Shown: piece after piece, positions 47,495-59,200 of the stretch
Layout of the letters: each line of letters starts with the position of its first letter
Numbering within the stretch: the first letter of the stretch is position 1
Assembly: GCF_011745365.1 (NCBI RefSeq)
Contig: NW_024468910.1
Location: 2,260,068 to 2,324,067, forward strand
Origin: Cryphonectria parasitica EP155
Taxonomy: Eukaryota > Ascomycota > Sordariomycetes > Diaporthales > Cryphonectriaceae
Length of the DNA: 64,000 nt
Reading direction: 5' to 3'
Notes under the pieces: model-generated
The model's input: only the letters and a program-made list of their open reading frames with translations
Database searches by the model: none
What the model was told of the DNA's origin: nothing
Made by a program: the position numbers and the translations under genes

Positions 47495-48989
47495 ACAGTC
47501 AGCCCCCATATGTATATCAGAGCAGATATTGCTGCTGCATGTGCAACAAATGCCGGCCTCGGAAAGATCGATGGCTCGCAGCAGGGCGATCTCCGCCTGC
47601 GAGGTCGTACACAACCCATCTACGAGGCGTCGAGGTGTAAGATGAAAGATATAGTACCTGCAGTTATCATGCCCAAGAGATCGGCCACTTCCACGTACGA
47701 GACAGCTGTTCTCGTGAGACTGGCTTGCATATCGATATGAGAAGGTCGCAATGACGTGGCGTCAACATCATGCCGTTGCAGTCGAGATGCTGCGCATGGA
47801 ATTATACGATCCACCTCATACGAATACGCTGTACTATTAATCCGAGTGCATGCTGACAGGGGGCGTCGTATTTGTCCACCTCCTCGCACGTCCTCGGAAT
47901 TCAGCCGCCACGTCAACACAGCCCGTCGCCCTTCATTCTTTGCATTATCCATCCGTCAACCAAATATCTAAGACTCTTTTCTCGTCATCCGCTCACGATG
48001 GATTTCTCCGATGCCGATCACTGCCCACCAATACATTCTCATCTTTTACCCGATTGCAGCCGGCACATGGTCACCTCGGGCGGTGAGCCATCGTGTACCC
48101 ATTCTACTGGACCCTTTATGGATGGACCGAGCCGGTCTCACCCGGCGGTAAGGTCGCAGCTCGACCTGGTTGTGTCACACTGCATGATTATCGCGATGAT
48201 CAAGTGGTTTTGGGAGAGAGCGCGAGCAGACCAGATGCTGTGCGTCCTAGCATTGCATTGCAGTCTGGAGCATCCGCTGGCAAGCACCGAAAATACCCCG
48301 AATCTGCTTCGGTGGCTGAGACAGCATGTCGTTGCAATAGGCTCGACATTTGCGTCGCTATCCGCGTGACAGACCGTTGGGCGTTGGCTTTTCTCTAGTC
48401 CCGGATTGGTATCCAACTCGCTCCCCCGGCCGGCGCACATTGATAACCAAACTGCCTGACCGTTATGTAAAGGGTTTGCTGGAGTGAGGCCTCGAAGTAC
48501 GCCACTTTGATCGGCGGTCTCACTTGACGTTGGGGGGGGTATTCGAGGACTTGTCGAGTTGAGAAAAGACCCTCTATACAACAATCATTCCACAGTTCCC
48601 TCTTTGAACCCAAATGACAACGAGCTACCGGGATGTAGACAATTGAAATCAGGCCATGATGACGAGATGTAACCTGGATTTAGGAGTTAACCAACATGGG
48701 TTGAGATTGGATTTGCACAAAAAATCGACTTTCCCAAATAAATCTTGCAGGCCAGCGCTGCAAGGGGTCGTGGAATGAAAACTGCGTTGACAAAAACAAA
48801 ATGCTACGTGACAATCTGTCACACACGTGTCATGCTGTTCAACAGCGCACCGCCAAGAGTATTCGACCTCTGGTCGTTGAGCGTCCATCAACTAAACTTA
48901 TTTTGCACGCACGCACCTCAAAAAGCAGATTATGGGCAGGCTGTGCGTGACTTGGATCAACCCTGACAGTGCCACGCGCTCATGACGAT

Positions 48990-49693
48990 CATTCAGGGAG
49001 GCCCTTGTAGTTGACTTTGCCGATTGGAGACGAGTTTCCACTTGTAAATGACGATGGTCCACCGCTGCAGTTCAACGCTAAGAGTGCGGGCCGGAACCTC
49101 GAGGAGGATTACTGCGATGTTGCTGTGCACACTGCCGCAGAACAGCTGAGGAAGGAAAGCTCTTCGTCGACCCGCTCCGCAATGCACGTTGGTCGATGTC
49201 GAATATCATTGCCCAAACGCAGATAGACCGGACCTCCTTCGAATGTTGAGTGCAGACGAGGGTACATTGGCTAGAGCGCTGCCTGGCAGTTGGACCAGAC
49301 GGGCTGCCCGCGCTACCCACACAACTGACGTGGTCCGAAGAGGAGACAAGGCACGGCGAGATACGTCTTTCTAGAAGCTGTATTGTTTTCTGGCCCCTGG
49401 CAATGAGCCTTGGCCGCTGTGGTCGGGTAAATCTGGGAGCCCCACTGACCGACAGACACAGGATGGAGATGGTCAAGATTGCTGCTGAGATGAACAGGGT
49501 GGGAATTGGACATCGAGCTACCACGATAGATGGGGTCGTGGCCGTTAGTGGTAATGCCGAATTTAGCTTCGAAGTGAGCAGTAATTCCGCTAACAGATAT
49601 GAATGGGACCGAGGAGATTTCTCCTGGCAAATGCGCAGAGACCAGCAGCGGATCAGTGCAGTCCGTCGGCGACTCCAGGTGATCGGCGAATAG
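48990..49693 (+). pseudogene. Possible decayed coding region, plus strand
   Basis: Consecutive frames with natural composition lie next to each other in different phases: 49011-49226 (PIGDEFPLVNDDGPPLQFN, AGRNLEEDYCDVAVHTAAEQ), 49189-49374 (VEYHCPNADRPDLLRMLSAD) and 49250-49693 (MEMVKIAAEMNRVGIGHRAT, ending RRLQVIGE). No clean start or splice sites join them. A relic with frameshifts, or an intron-containing gene I cannot assemble, would both fit. No family is recognised. Confidence 0.18.
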
Positions 49694-50638
49694 AACCCTC
49701 CTCTCCCCCCTCGGACCACTCTCATCAGATCAAAAGGATGGCAGATAGGCTGGGTTCACGACAATCCTGCCGATCCTGCGAATTTGGTTGTTGGAGTAAG
49801 TCCTTGGTGCAGCCAAACTTAGTTGTAAAGCCATCATCAGGCGGACCCGGGCTCGATCGTCATTTGCGGAGAATCCTGTCCTCGTCGTTCAGAGACACAT
49901 GGACGTCTTCCGGCCTAAGAGAAGTGCCGTGCCAGCCAAGAAGAAAGCACTATTAGAGGGTGGGGTCCTCTTTCGAAAGTGTCGTATTGAAGTCCACAAG
50001 CGCTGCAATTGCGGCGTCGTCGTCGATCATTTGATCTGAGTAGGCTGAACTAGCCAGGCTTTGGTGGACGAATCATGTCGGTGACAAGTCGTACTTCTGA
50101 TAATGTAAGCTCCAAATTACAATAAGCTGCCAGAGAGAAGAAGGGGAAGAGAAAGGAAAAGGCGGCACGTGTCATACATCGGACTTCGAACACAAAGTGA
50201 TAGTGGTCGTTGAACATTATGGGGTTGGCCAATGAAGAAAGCAGGAGAATTGAAATTCTGGGGCAGAGATCGACAGAACCGAGGACGGGGGGGTTGACGA
50301 TATGAGGACCCAACGGACGAGACGAAGCTTGGGGAGGGGGCTCGTTGCCATGTTTTGGGCTCCAAGCTGAGCTTCAGGGGGGGGGGGGCAAGATGTCCAG
50401 AAGACGTGACCGTAGCGCCAAGACGCCATCTCACGACCCGTGTAGATCGCCGGTTTTTTTTTACTTCTTAGGAGGAGGGGCGGTGGGTGTGCGGGTTCTT
50501 GTTCTTCTTTTTTCTTTCTTACTGCGCGCATATGCATTAGCGTTTTAACACCCACAAGCTCAGATACTCCATACCCATAGATGGGTTGCTAGTGCCGGCG
50601 CGGCTACCTCATGGCGCGTGTTCGCCCTGGTCCAGCAT

Positions 50639-51317
50639 CTATGTGTCGTCGGAAGTTGTCCTATAACTCACACTATTAGCTTTGAGTCGGTCAACCAGCA
50701 TCTGGAGGCGTGCCACCAATCCCGGAAATGGACCACCAACTTGAGCCTTACCACGGGAGCGCAACGAGGATGTTCCCGCATGCACGTGGTCCGAGGCCAG
50801 CGGCCATGGTTCTGCTTCTCCAACACTCGTCTCCGCCTGCGCGCGGGGCGTTGCATTATGTGCGACGTGGACACCCAAATATCTCAGAGCGGCGTAGAAA
50901 TGGGGCACCACATGTGATGGGGGACAAGAGCCGAGAGCATGTTTCCTGCCTGCCAATGTAGGTGGTGTGCGGATTGTTGCCGAGAACTCTTGCTACCATA
51001 GGGCCAAGTGTCTGTTGGATGGTGGTGGATAGATAATAGTGAAAGAGCCGTAGAGATTGCATGGTACGAGTGCAGAGAGCACAGCACAGGTGCGTGTGAT
51101 CCCGTCAGGGGATCTGATCGCTACCACCACCACGGTAATCAGCCTCATTGACATCCGCGAACCCGCAGACCTTCTCGAACTTTGCGAAATCGCTTACATA
51201 TCGCAGTGCCGGTATCTCCAAAGCCCAGTTTCGAGCCCAAGGAAGCCAGGGAATGGGCGATCTTTCGGGGGAGTTGCAGGATGGGCACGAGATCATCGTG
51301 ATTGTCAACCTGGTCAC
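50639..51317 (-). pseudogene. Possible decayed coding region, minus strand
   Basis: Three minus-strand frames follow one another in different phases: 51317-51105 (ALEIPALRYVSDFAKFEKVC then GFADVNEADYRGGG), 51062-50856 (FHYYLSTTIQQTLGPMVARV) and 50956-50639 (HFYAALRYLGVHVAHNATP then FPGLVARLQMLVDRL). They look like pieces of protein broken by stops or frameshifts. No motif allows a family name. Confidence 0.18.
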
Positions 51318-52517
51318 ATGTCATGACAACCTTGATTGTATTTGCCTTTTCTTCTCCCTCTCCTCTTTCTCTCACTATGTGTGTGTGCGCAGATTGCACG
51401 ACCTGGCATATTGGAGCATCAGCTATTGCCTCCCAACGAGGAAAAAAAAAAAAAGAGAAGGAAACACAAGGGAATGATGGGAATGCGGCCTGTGAGGATG
51501 GGATGGGATGGGACTAGAAGTGAGGTTTTGAAGAGTGAAGATGAGAGAAGAAAGAACAAATGATAGCATTTGATGCTGCCTGCATGCCATGACATCAGGT
51601 GGTTGTTGCTTGGTACAATGACCTGCCCATCTCCAACACGCTGCCCCTTACCAACCCCACTTACCCTTTCCAGTAGTTCTCAAGCAGTCAACTTCAAGCC
51701 TCTCTTTCGCATCTTCTAACACGGCAGGTCTTGGCCCCTCTCCAGTGCATTCACCTCACGTCATATGACCTCAAACGAAGTGTGGCCAATCCAATTCCTG
51801 TGCATTTCCAGGCTGTCTTCAATGTCCTCAGACAAGCTGATTGAGGTACTCTACATCCACCCACCTGTGCATACACACCTGCACAGTACGGCACAGTACA
51901 TCAATAGATCTCGTCCACACACCTTCATTCACATCTACAAGTGGTCTTGAGAACTATAGACCTCTGTAGAATGGTAAAGATAGCAAAGATGTCACTAGCG
52001 CCCACCAGATCAATCGCTGCATAAGTTGCAGCCAGTCAGACTGGCTGAACATGAGGTCAGTTGACAGAGGATAGTACACATTGGATGGCATCTTGATCAG
52101 ACCAAGGCATGATCAGATGCAACTAGAGGAAGCATTAACATCCGAAGCTTCAGATCAAGTGCAGAGATCTTCACTACTGTGTGATACAAGACAAATGACA
52201 CATTAATGCCATGTTGACCATGACTTAACCCTCAAGGCCCAGGGAGAGAAGGCCTCAAGCAGTCTACCCCCTTCTTGTCATCGTCAGACTCTGCCTTTCC
52301 CAACTGGGGATGCAAAAGCGCCATGAGCCCACCCACGGGAAAACCCCCTCGTGAGGCCGGAGGTCTCGGATCACAAGGTTCTGCTTCATGCCAAGCTGCC
52401 TGGCGACAACATACTCCAGGATGCGCCTAATTCGCCTGCACCACCCCTGTCTGTTTCCTTACAGTACAGTCGATCACGCCCCCTTTGAAAACGGATCTGG
52501 AACCCGTTCTTTGGCGA

Positions 52518-52533
52518 AGGGGGGGGGGGGGGG
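52518..52533. repeat. G-homopolymer run
   Basis: About 15 consecutive G residues in a G-rich stretch. Confidence 0.8.
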
Positions 52534-53049
52534 TTTGTTAGGACAAGCCTCCCTAGGCGGTGCCTGGGGGGCTTTTGGCCTTACTCATCTCTGAGTCGCA
52601 TCATTCATGTCAATTAACCTTGTTTTTTTGTTTATCCCTCTCACACAAGCTTATTTGATCCGGTTTGTTTGAGACTTCGTGAGCCGCGTCTCAGCAGACT
52701 CCTGACAACCTACTCCAGCACGAGCGCACAAGCAGCAATATGGGAGACCAGAGACCAAGACGTGGACCAGCCTCGCAGCCATCGTGCAATCGGCTGCACC
52801 TCAATCCCCAGGTCCATCACTTTTTAGTTGGGGTTGGGGGCGGGAAGAGGGGGGAGAGGGGGGTCCGTTCCGGTGGGCATAATTCCGCCAGGTAACTTTC
52901 CACCTGTTAATCGTGGGCGCAAGTCCTCAAGACGCTCGCACAACCCCCCTTCTATTACCTGTAGCATTTACGCCTTGTTGGTCACGATAACGCTTGGCAC
53001 CCCAGTGACCCCAGAGTAACACGACTGCTTTTCTAGCTGGTGCATGCTC

Positions 53050-53052
<3 letters not shown>

Positions 53053-53087
<35 letters not shown>
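53053..53087. repeat. (GA)17 microsatellite
   Basis: Uninterrupted AG dinucleotides, then AAAGAAGAAAG. Confidence 0.9.
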
Positions 53088-53091
<4 letters not shown>

Positions 53092-55156
53092 AGAAAGAGC
53101 AGGGGCTTGTTATTCACTGCGTGGACAGCGTGTACAACAATGGCGAAAACAGAAGAAAACAACGTCATCATTGCTCGGAAACCTGAAAGACACGCCTCCG
53201 TTGGACGTGGCAGCACGTCCGCAGTCCACACTTTCAGGATCCGCCCTCGAGGGTGGTTCCGTGTCCAGGAGGGAGAAACCAAGTGATGATCCATTGGTCC
53301 ACTCAAGAATCAGATTGGTCAATCTTTACCAAGCGCGCGGTATGATCTGCGCAGAGAGCAGCAAGTGGTGGCTAATCGAGCCGGGTGGTGGCTCAAACGT
53401 CTAGCAACCATGCCTTGGTCAAAATGAGTTCGACAAGAGAAGCTACTGATGGAGGGGGGCCCAAATTCTGGAACGGCGAACAGCATCTCATCCGAACGCG
53501 GGGCAAAGTAGCATGTTTTGAAGTTTTGAGATGGCATATGGGGGGAGCGACGTTCGGCATAAGATCAGCTGGGCAATCCGGTCGCAGCCCCAAGCCAGGG
53601 CTGACCAGCATTGATGAAGCTCCCAAGGCGCTCTGGTCGTGGCTCGTCTCAAGAACGTGATGGACCGACTCGGGGCAACCCTGTCGTCCGAGCGACACAT
53701 CCCCATAGAACTTATGGTATGAACGGGATTCCTGGTCCTCCCACAAGTGATCTCTTGTCGAGGCTGTTGGGCTCACGGCGGTAGTGAGACCGCAATGGGC
53801 AAGCTGATCCGTGGCCCATAAAATTGGCTACAATGCTCACCCTCGTTCGGGTTAGCCTTTGTGCTGGAGCCTCCCATCTAGGCATGTTCATCGCAATTTG
53901 GCGCGCCTATCTTCATTCTCGCCAAAGGCCTCATCTCGTGCCGTCCACATCTCTTTTCCACCCCGTCCGCCCTTGCCCACAGCAGAGAGCCAACACAACA
54001 ACAGAGTGATCGACAGGCTGGTTACTCTGCGGGCTCGGGCAGATCCAGTTCCGCCCCGCTCCATCAGTTTTGACTCCGGGAGATCACAGCATGAAGTGGG
54101 TTGACGGATTGGCGGATAGCCGTCTGGCTCGTTGAGCAGATCCTATGCGAGTCCTTGCAGACCTTGGTTCTCTCCTGCCTTCCTCCCTCATTCTCGAGGA
54201 GCGATCTGCTGCTATGCTGTACAGCGTATAAGGGTACCTTTGTTCCATACCAATGTACCACAGTACCTTTGCATCGTGGGCTGCCAACGCGGAGCAGCAG
54301 GTAACACAGGTGGTCCACTCCACCCACACCGAGTCCTGGGTATTATGTACTGGTACACACCCACCCAGCCGCCTCGCGAGAAGAGAGAATAAAGAGAGAC
54401 AAGAGAGACCACACACACACACCCAACACACACCCACCCATACCCCCTGGTACCTAAGCTTGTGGTCCACACCATCCCACAACCCTTGACCACGATCAGC
54501 CAGGGGAGAGACCGACATGGGGGCTCATGGACCGGCCCACCATGCACGAGCATCGCCAGGGATCACCCCGAGTCAGGCAAGGGCTTTGCAACGTCGAGCA
54601 GGGCGCTACGAGTTATACGGTACCGTAGTACGTTTGGTACACCTTGTCTACGGACAAGTACCTAAGATCGACGCCTTGCTGGGCAAGGTCATCTCATGTT
54701 CCCCCAAGAGGTTGGATGAGAGACCGACCCGCACAAATTTTGTGACAGCTGCTACTGCGGCACATCCGTCCAGGATCATCGTCCATCATCGTTAGCCTGA
54801 TCGTCCTGTGCTCTGCTTCGGGAGATTTCATCTACATGCTCTACTACCCTTGGGGGCCCTTACCGTTCCCACATGGCACTTGTCCTCGTGGTCACCTACA
54901 TAAGATATCCACCCCCTCCCACCTTCTCCCTCTAAGCACATCTGAGAGAAGAAAAAGGCTCCTCATACTCAAAGCACTTACAACTCTTGTGAATTCTCAG
55001 AATTCCCATTTCAACATCTCTCAGTCAACTGCTCGCCACACAAAAGTAATATTTAATACTCTTTTTGTGTCATCTCTTTACTATCCATCTCGCCGCCAGC
55101 ATACCGTACAACTTCACCTCTGGGAGGGAAGAACATAATCATTTCAAAAGGCAAAG

Positions 55157-56192
55157 ATGGTTACCATGATGATGTCTTACTCGGCACAACCAAACACGCA
55201 TTACGGATACGGGCAACCCCAGGGACCACCCTCACCTCCTATGGACGACACCTCCAAGTGCTCGCTGCCCTCCATCTCAAATCTGCTCGGATTGGCCGAC
55301 GGTGGATCACCCACCTCAGAAACCTTCCAGGCTTCGCAGCAAGGTAAGAGCCACAGCCGACAGATAACCCCCCCCCCCCCCCCGGGGTTGGGATGATGAA
55401 AGGGAAAACAAAGAATATTAACAAGAGCAAGCAGCACCATCACCTGTCTCCGACTCTCGCCCAAACTCCTCTCACTACAATGCTCCTGTCCGTTGTGGTG
55501 CTCTGCCACCAACCCCGCCCATGTCATCAGATGCCTCCTTCGACGGGTATCAGTCACCACCACCAACCAAGCCAGTGAGCCAGGTGCCGCAGAACTACTA
55601 CTTCACCTCAGCACATGCGATGAGCCATGTTGAGGCTTCTGAGGCCCAACGTCAGCAGATGGTGCCTCGCATCCCAGTTCAGTCTGCCTATACCGGTCCC
55701 GCCTTTGTCTCGTCCTACATCTCAAACCCAGGGATCCCTTCTTACTACCCTACGATGCAACCCACGCCTCCACCGCAGCCCCAGGTCTCAGGTCTCTTCT
55801 ACCAGCGGCCCTTGCCTCAGGTACGTGATCTATAAATTGCCCGTGATGAGAATATGAATCTAACAAGACCTTGCAGAGTTTCCCTCCCATGCCTCTCAGC
55901 GTCGCTGTGCCCTCGTCTGGGGCCAACCCATGGCAGCACCACCACTACATTTCGCCAACATCGGCAGCCTCGTTCCCTCAGTCTCAAGATCGCTATATCT
56001 GCCAGACCTGCAACAAGGCCTTCTCCCGTCCCAGCTCACTCCGCATCCACAGCCACTCGCACACCGGCGAGAAGCCTTTCAAGTGTCCCCATGCCGGGTG
56101 CGGCAAGGCCTTCAGTGTACGAAGCAACATGAAGCGACACGAGCGCGGCTGCCACAACGTTGACGGCAGCAGCTCCGGCTCACCCCCGATGT

Positions 56193-56197
<5 letters not shown>
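55157..56197 (+). CDS. mtfA: C2H2 zinc-finger transcription factor, MtfA-like
   Basis: Exons 55157-55343, 55435-55820 and 55877-56197 give 297 residues; introns are 91 and 56 nt. The acceptor of intron 1 could also be three bases earlier, adding one Ala. The N-terminal CSLPSISNLLGLADG block (35-49) and Pro/Ser-rich middle are followed by two C-terminal zinc fingers: ICQTCNKAFSRPSSLRIHSH (C233, C236, H249, H253) and FKCPHAGCGKAF/VRSNMKRHERGCH (C261, C266, H279, H284), linked by HTGEKPF. In Aspergillus, MtfA controls secondary metabolism, conidiation and other development; the same role here is inference. Intron 1 carries a C16 run, and a GA repeat begins in the stop codon. A short upstream Met cluster (MVTMMM) leaves the exact start open by a few residues. 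Confidence 0.82.
55368..55383. repeat. C16 homopolymer inside mtfA intron 1
   Basis: Run of about 16 C, immediately followed by GGGG, between a GTAAGA donor and the CAG acceptor. Confidence 0.85.

Positions 56198-56238
<41 letters not shown>
56196..56238. repeat. (GA)n microsatellite starting in the mtfA stop codon
   Basis: AG dinucleotides begin within the TGA and continue for about 40 nt into the 3' UTR, with single CG interruptions. Confidence 0.9.
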
Positions 56239-59200
56239 CGGCTTGCTGCCTGGCACCAAATCACCATTCTCTTCATCTCACACATTCGACCTTACCACCA
56301 CCAACTCTCTATCTTACTATCTTACATTTGTAATGGGCGCGACTTTCTCTATCATAACGGGACACAGACGGATTCGGGATACCTCGCGGTACAATTACCT
56401 GGGCAACGGTTTTCTAAGGACATGGGGCAAACCTGGCATGATACCACAAACAAACGGATGGCGTATAAGGCGCAGCCCTCGTTTAAGGGCAAGCCCAACT
56501 TTTGATGCATTTGCACGGCGTTTCACGGTGGTAGCAGCATGGGGGGAAGGGGTTGACTTGGCCAGCAAAGAATTGTGATACTCTCTCTGGCTTGGCGGAC
56601 GGGGGGGGGCTGGGAAGGAGGGGGTGTTGCAAAACAGAAAGAGAGAAAAGAAAAAGAAAAAAAACGGATCTACCCACACAAGCGGCGGGACAAAGACTAC
56701 TTTGGATTTTTTTTCTTCTTTGGATTTTTGTTTACATACTATGGTTTCATTCCAAAAAGGCAAAAACTCTTGAATAGCTAGCCACTTACAATCGATCATT
56801 CACTATGATGTACACATGGTTCATCTTGCATTTCTCCCTTCCGCCCTCTAGTCCTGTTTTCCCATGATACAATCTCTAAAAGTACACAAACAAATCCTTG
56901 CGGTGCGGTTTCCGACAACTGTCCATCCCGACAACTCGCTACCGACTTTGAATGTACTGCTTCCTTTCTTTTGACAGCAACAGACCTACTACGTACTTTG
57001 CATACTTAGTACCATTCTTGGAAGTCCATGTGGATCAAAAGTAGTCTCCCGGCTTCAATGATATCCTCCATGGCCAAATACCGGTAACTTCCCATTGGGA
57101 CTTTTAAATTTTTTTTTTATTTTTTTTTTGAACCCCGGCCTGGGCCCAAGGGCGCAGATCACCGGTTGGTCCAATCTCAAATCACATCACTCAATCTTAC
57201 CAATGCCGGGATTCGAAGTCAGGCTGATCACTTGACCCTGCCTCGGAGGATTCTTTCCCACATGTCGACTTTCTTTCTTCCCTGGTGGGTTGGGAGCTTG
57301 GGGCAGTAGTTCCCATTCTTGGATTTTTTCCTTCCTTTCTTTCCGGGACCCCTTCCCCCTCCCCCCCTCCCCCCAAAGGAGATATTCTTCGTCTTCTTCT
57401 GTCATTACTTAGGTTGATTTTATTTTCTATTTGGCATTTGTAGAATTTCTAGCGGCACTTGCTATATTAGCGAGAAGGAAAGTTCCGTGAGCTAGTCTTG
57501 GGGTGATCGCCTGCCAATGGCCCACCCAGTAGATCATGATCGCCGGTCGAGTGTAGGTTTAAGATTCTCGTAATACAAATTCAGAACTTATTTGGGGTGG
57601 CGGGAGTTGGCCCTGCCACAATCCTCTTCCAGAGGTCAGCATCGCCGTCACCGGTTCAACAGTGGTATCGCTCGTGGTAGCCTTCTTCATTTACTTTCTA
57701 TATCATTCCTCTTTGGAACCCACTTGTCTCACCGGAGGGGGGGGGGAGGGGGAGGGGCCTTATGGACCCGCAGATCTTCCTCAACAAATGCCCTTGACCC
57801 TTGACGATGGTCCCAGCATCTTCTGGCTCCCTGGGCAATCTGATAATGTGCTCGAGTGAGGACTTTGTTCCCTCGTCTCCATGCCGAGCTTGCCTGCCTG
57901 GAGGGACCCTCTCACACGCTCTCACCGTATCCCCTTCCCCCCCCCCCCCCCGCGCCAAGCCTCCTCAGATCTGGGCTGCCTTTTCGGTTATGGTTTTGGC
58001 TTGTGTGTCTACTCTCCATTGTACACAGTTGCACGGACTCTTCGCCTCAAGCCGGGCCCGTCCTCACACCCTCAGCCCCTGAGAGAAAGAGACCGTATAG
58101 TGGGCGGGCGGGCCGCAGACGTCATGTTCTCTCCTGATTTACTCCAACGGGGTCCATCATGAACCATCCTTGTAGCCACGAGCCCTTGGACCAGCAACAA
58201 GAAAAGAAGAAGAGAGAGAAGAGAGACAAAACCAAAAGGAAGAAAGAACCTCAATCTGCGAAGGCAGGGCGAACGGATGGCGTGTTGGAATAGGGTTTGG
58301 GTCTACGGCTAAAAGGGGGCAGCTGTGCGCCGCCCCATACTACCTAACTGGCCCCCCTCCCCCCATAATGAACAGCCGAAAGTGCCGCGTCCAAAACCCA
58401 AGCAGACTGCTGCTACTGTTCACAATGCCTCCTCGTGACAAGCCCAGACAAGACACATGATAACGCAGTAATGGCTATCCGGCACATATCGGCCCACTCG
58501 TGAGTGGGGAGGAAAAAGAGAGATCACCGTGGGTTGGGGATCCTTGTGACAATCGCCAACAATGTCTTTTTCCCACACGTCGGCGGCCTGCCCGGCTGGG
58601 AATGGGAGGCAGCCAAGCAGACTCATGCTGATCATCTTGGTAGAACCGTTGAGCTACTGAGCGGTGAGCCACGGATTTGCATTCGCAGCAGCAGCAGCAG
58701 CAGTAGCATAATGTAAAGGTGAGGATTTTGGATCCTTTCCTTTCTCGTGGCCCACTACTGTGGTCGGCCCCGTCTTGGTCTCCATCGTGCGGAAGCAGAG
58801 TTTTATTTTGCCCTTCTCTTTCTTACTTTACTCTTTTGCCCTTATCCCCCACCTGCCCTCCCCTCCCCTCCCTCCAGGTCAGCTGCTTCAGCTTCCGCTT
58901 AAGCTCAAGGCTGGACGGCCATGGGTTTTGGGTTTTGGGGTGGGAAACCAGGAGGAGGAGCTGCGCCCATCGTTGTATGCTCGGAGGCTGAGTCATAGTT
59001 CCTTCTTGTCCTTTAAGGTTTCAGCCTACATCGTTTTCTGTGAAATGATTTCATATTACAGACATTTGATTAGCGGCTGTGCGGGTAGAACCGTAAGTAA
59101 GCTCTGCGATAGCGCCCTGACAAGCACGTGAAGCCTTCATCCCTTTTGTTCCATCTAGACAAGTCTGAATGAAGTCCCGCGCACGGGTGTGACACCTGAC

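Larger units (their letters stand above)
41194..55156. other. Large gene-poor tract
   Basis: About 14 kb with no recognisable domain. Long overlapping G/C-rich frames at 42140-43193 occur in several frames at once and are treated as non-coding. Coding-like pieces in changing frames occur at 48.0-51.3 kb. Many simple repeats and G/C homopolymers are present (listed separately). Bases 54836-55156 are the likely leader of the zinc-finger gene. Confidence 0.5.

Noticed and set aside
57120..57220. T-tract next to GGGTTCAA / GGATTCGAA motifs, tRNA-like
   Set aside because: Sequences flanking the loop do not form stems; no cloverleaf could be drawn.
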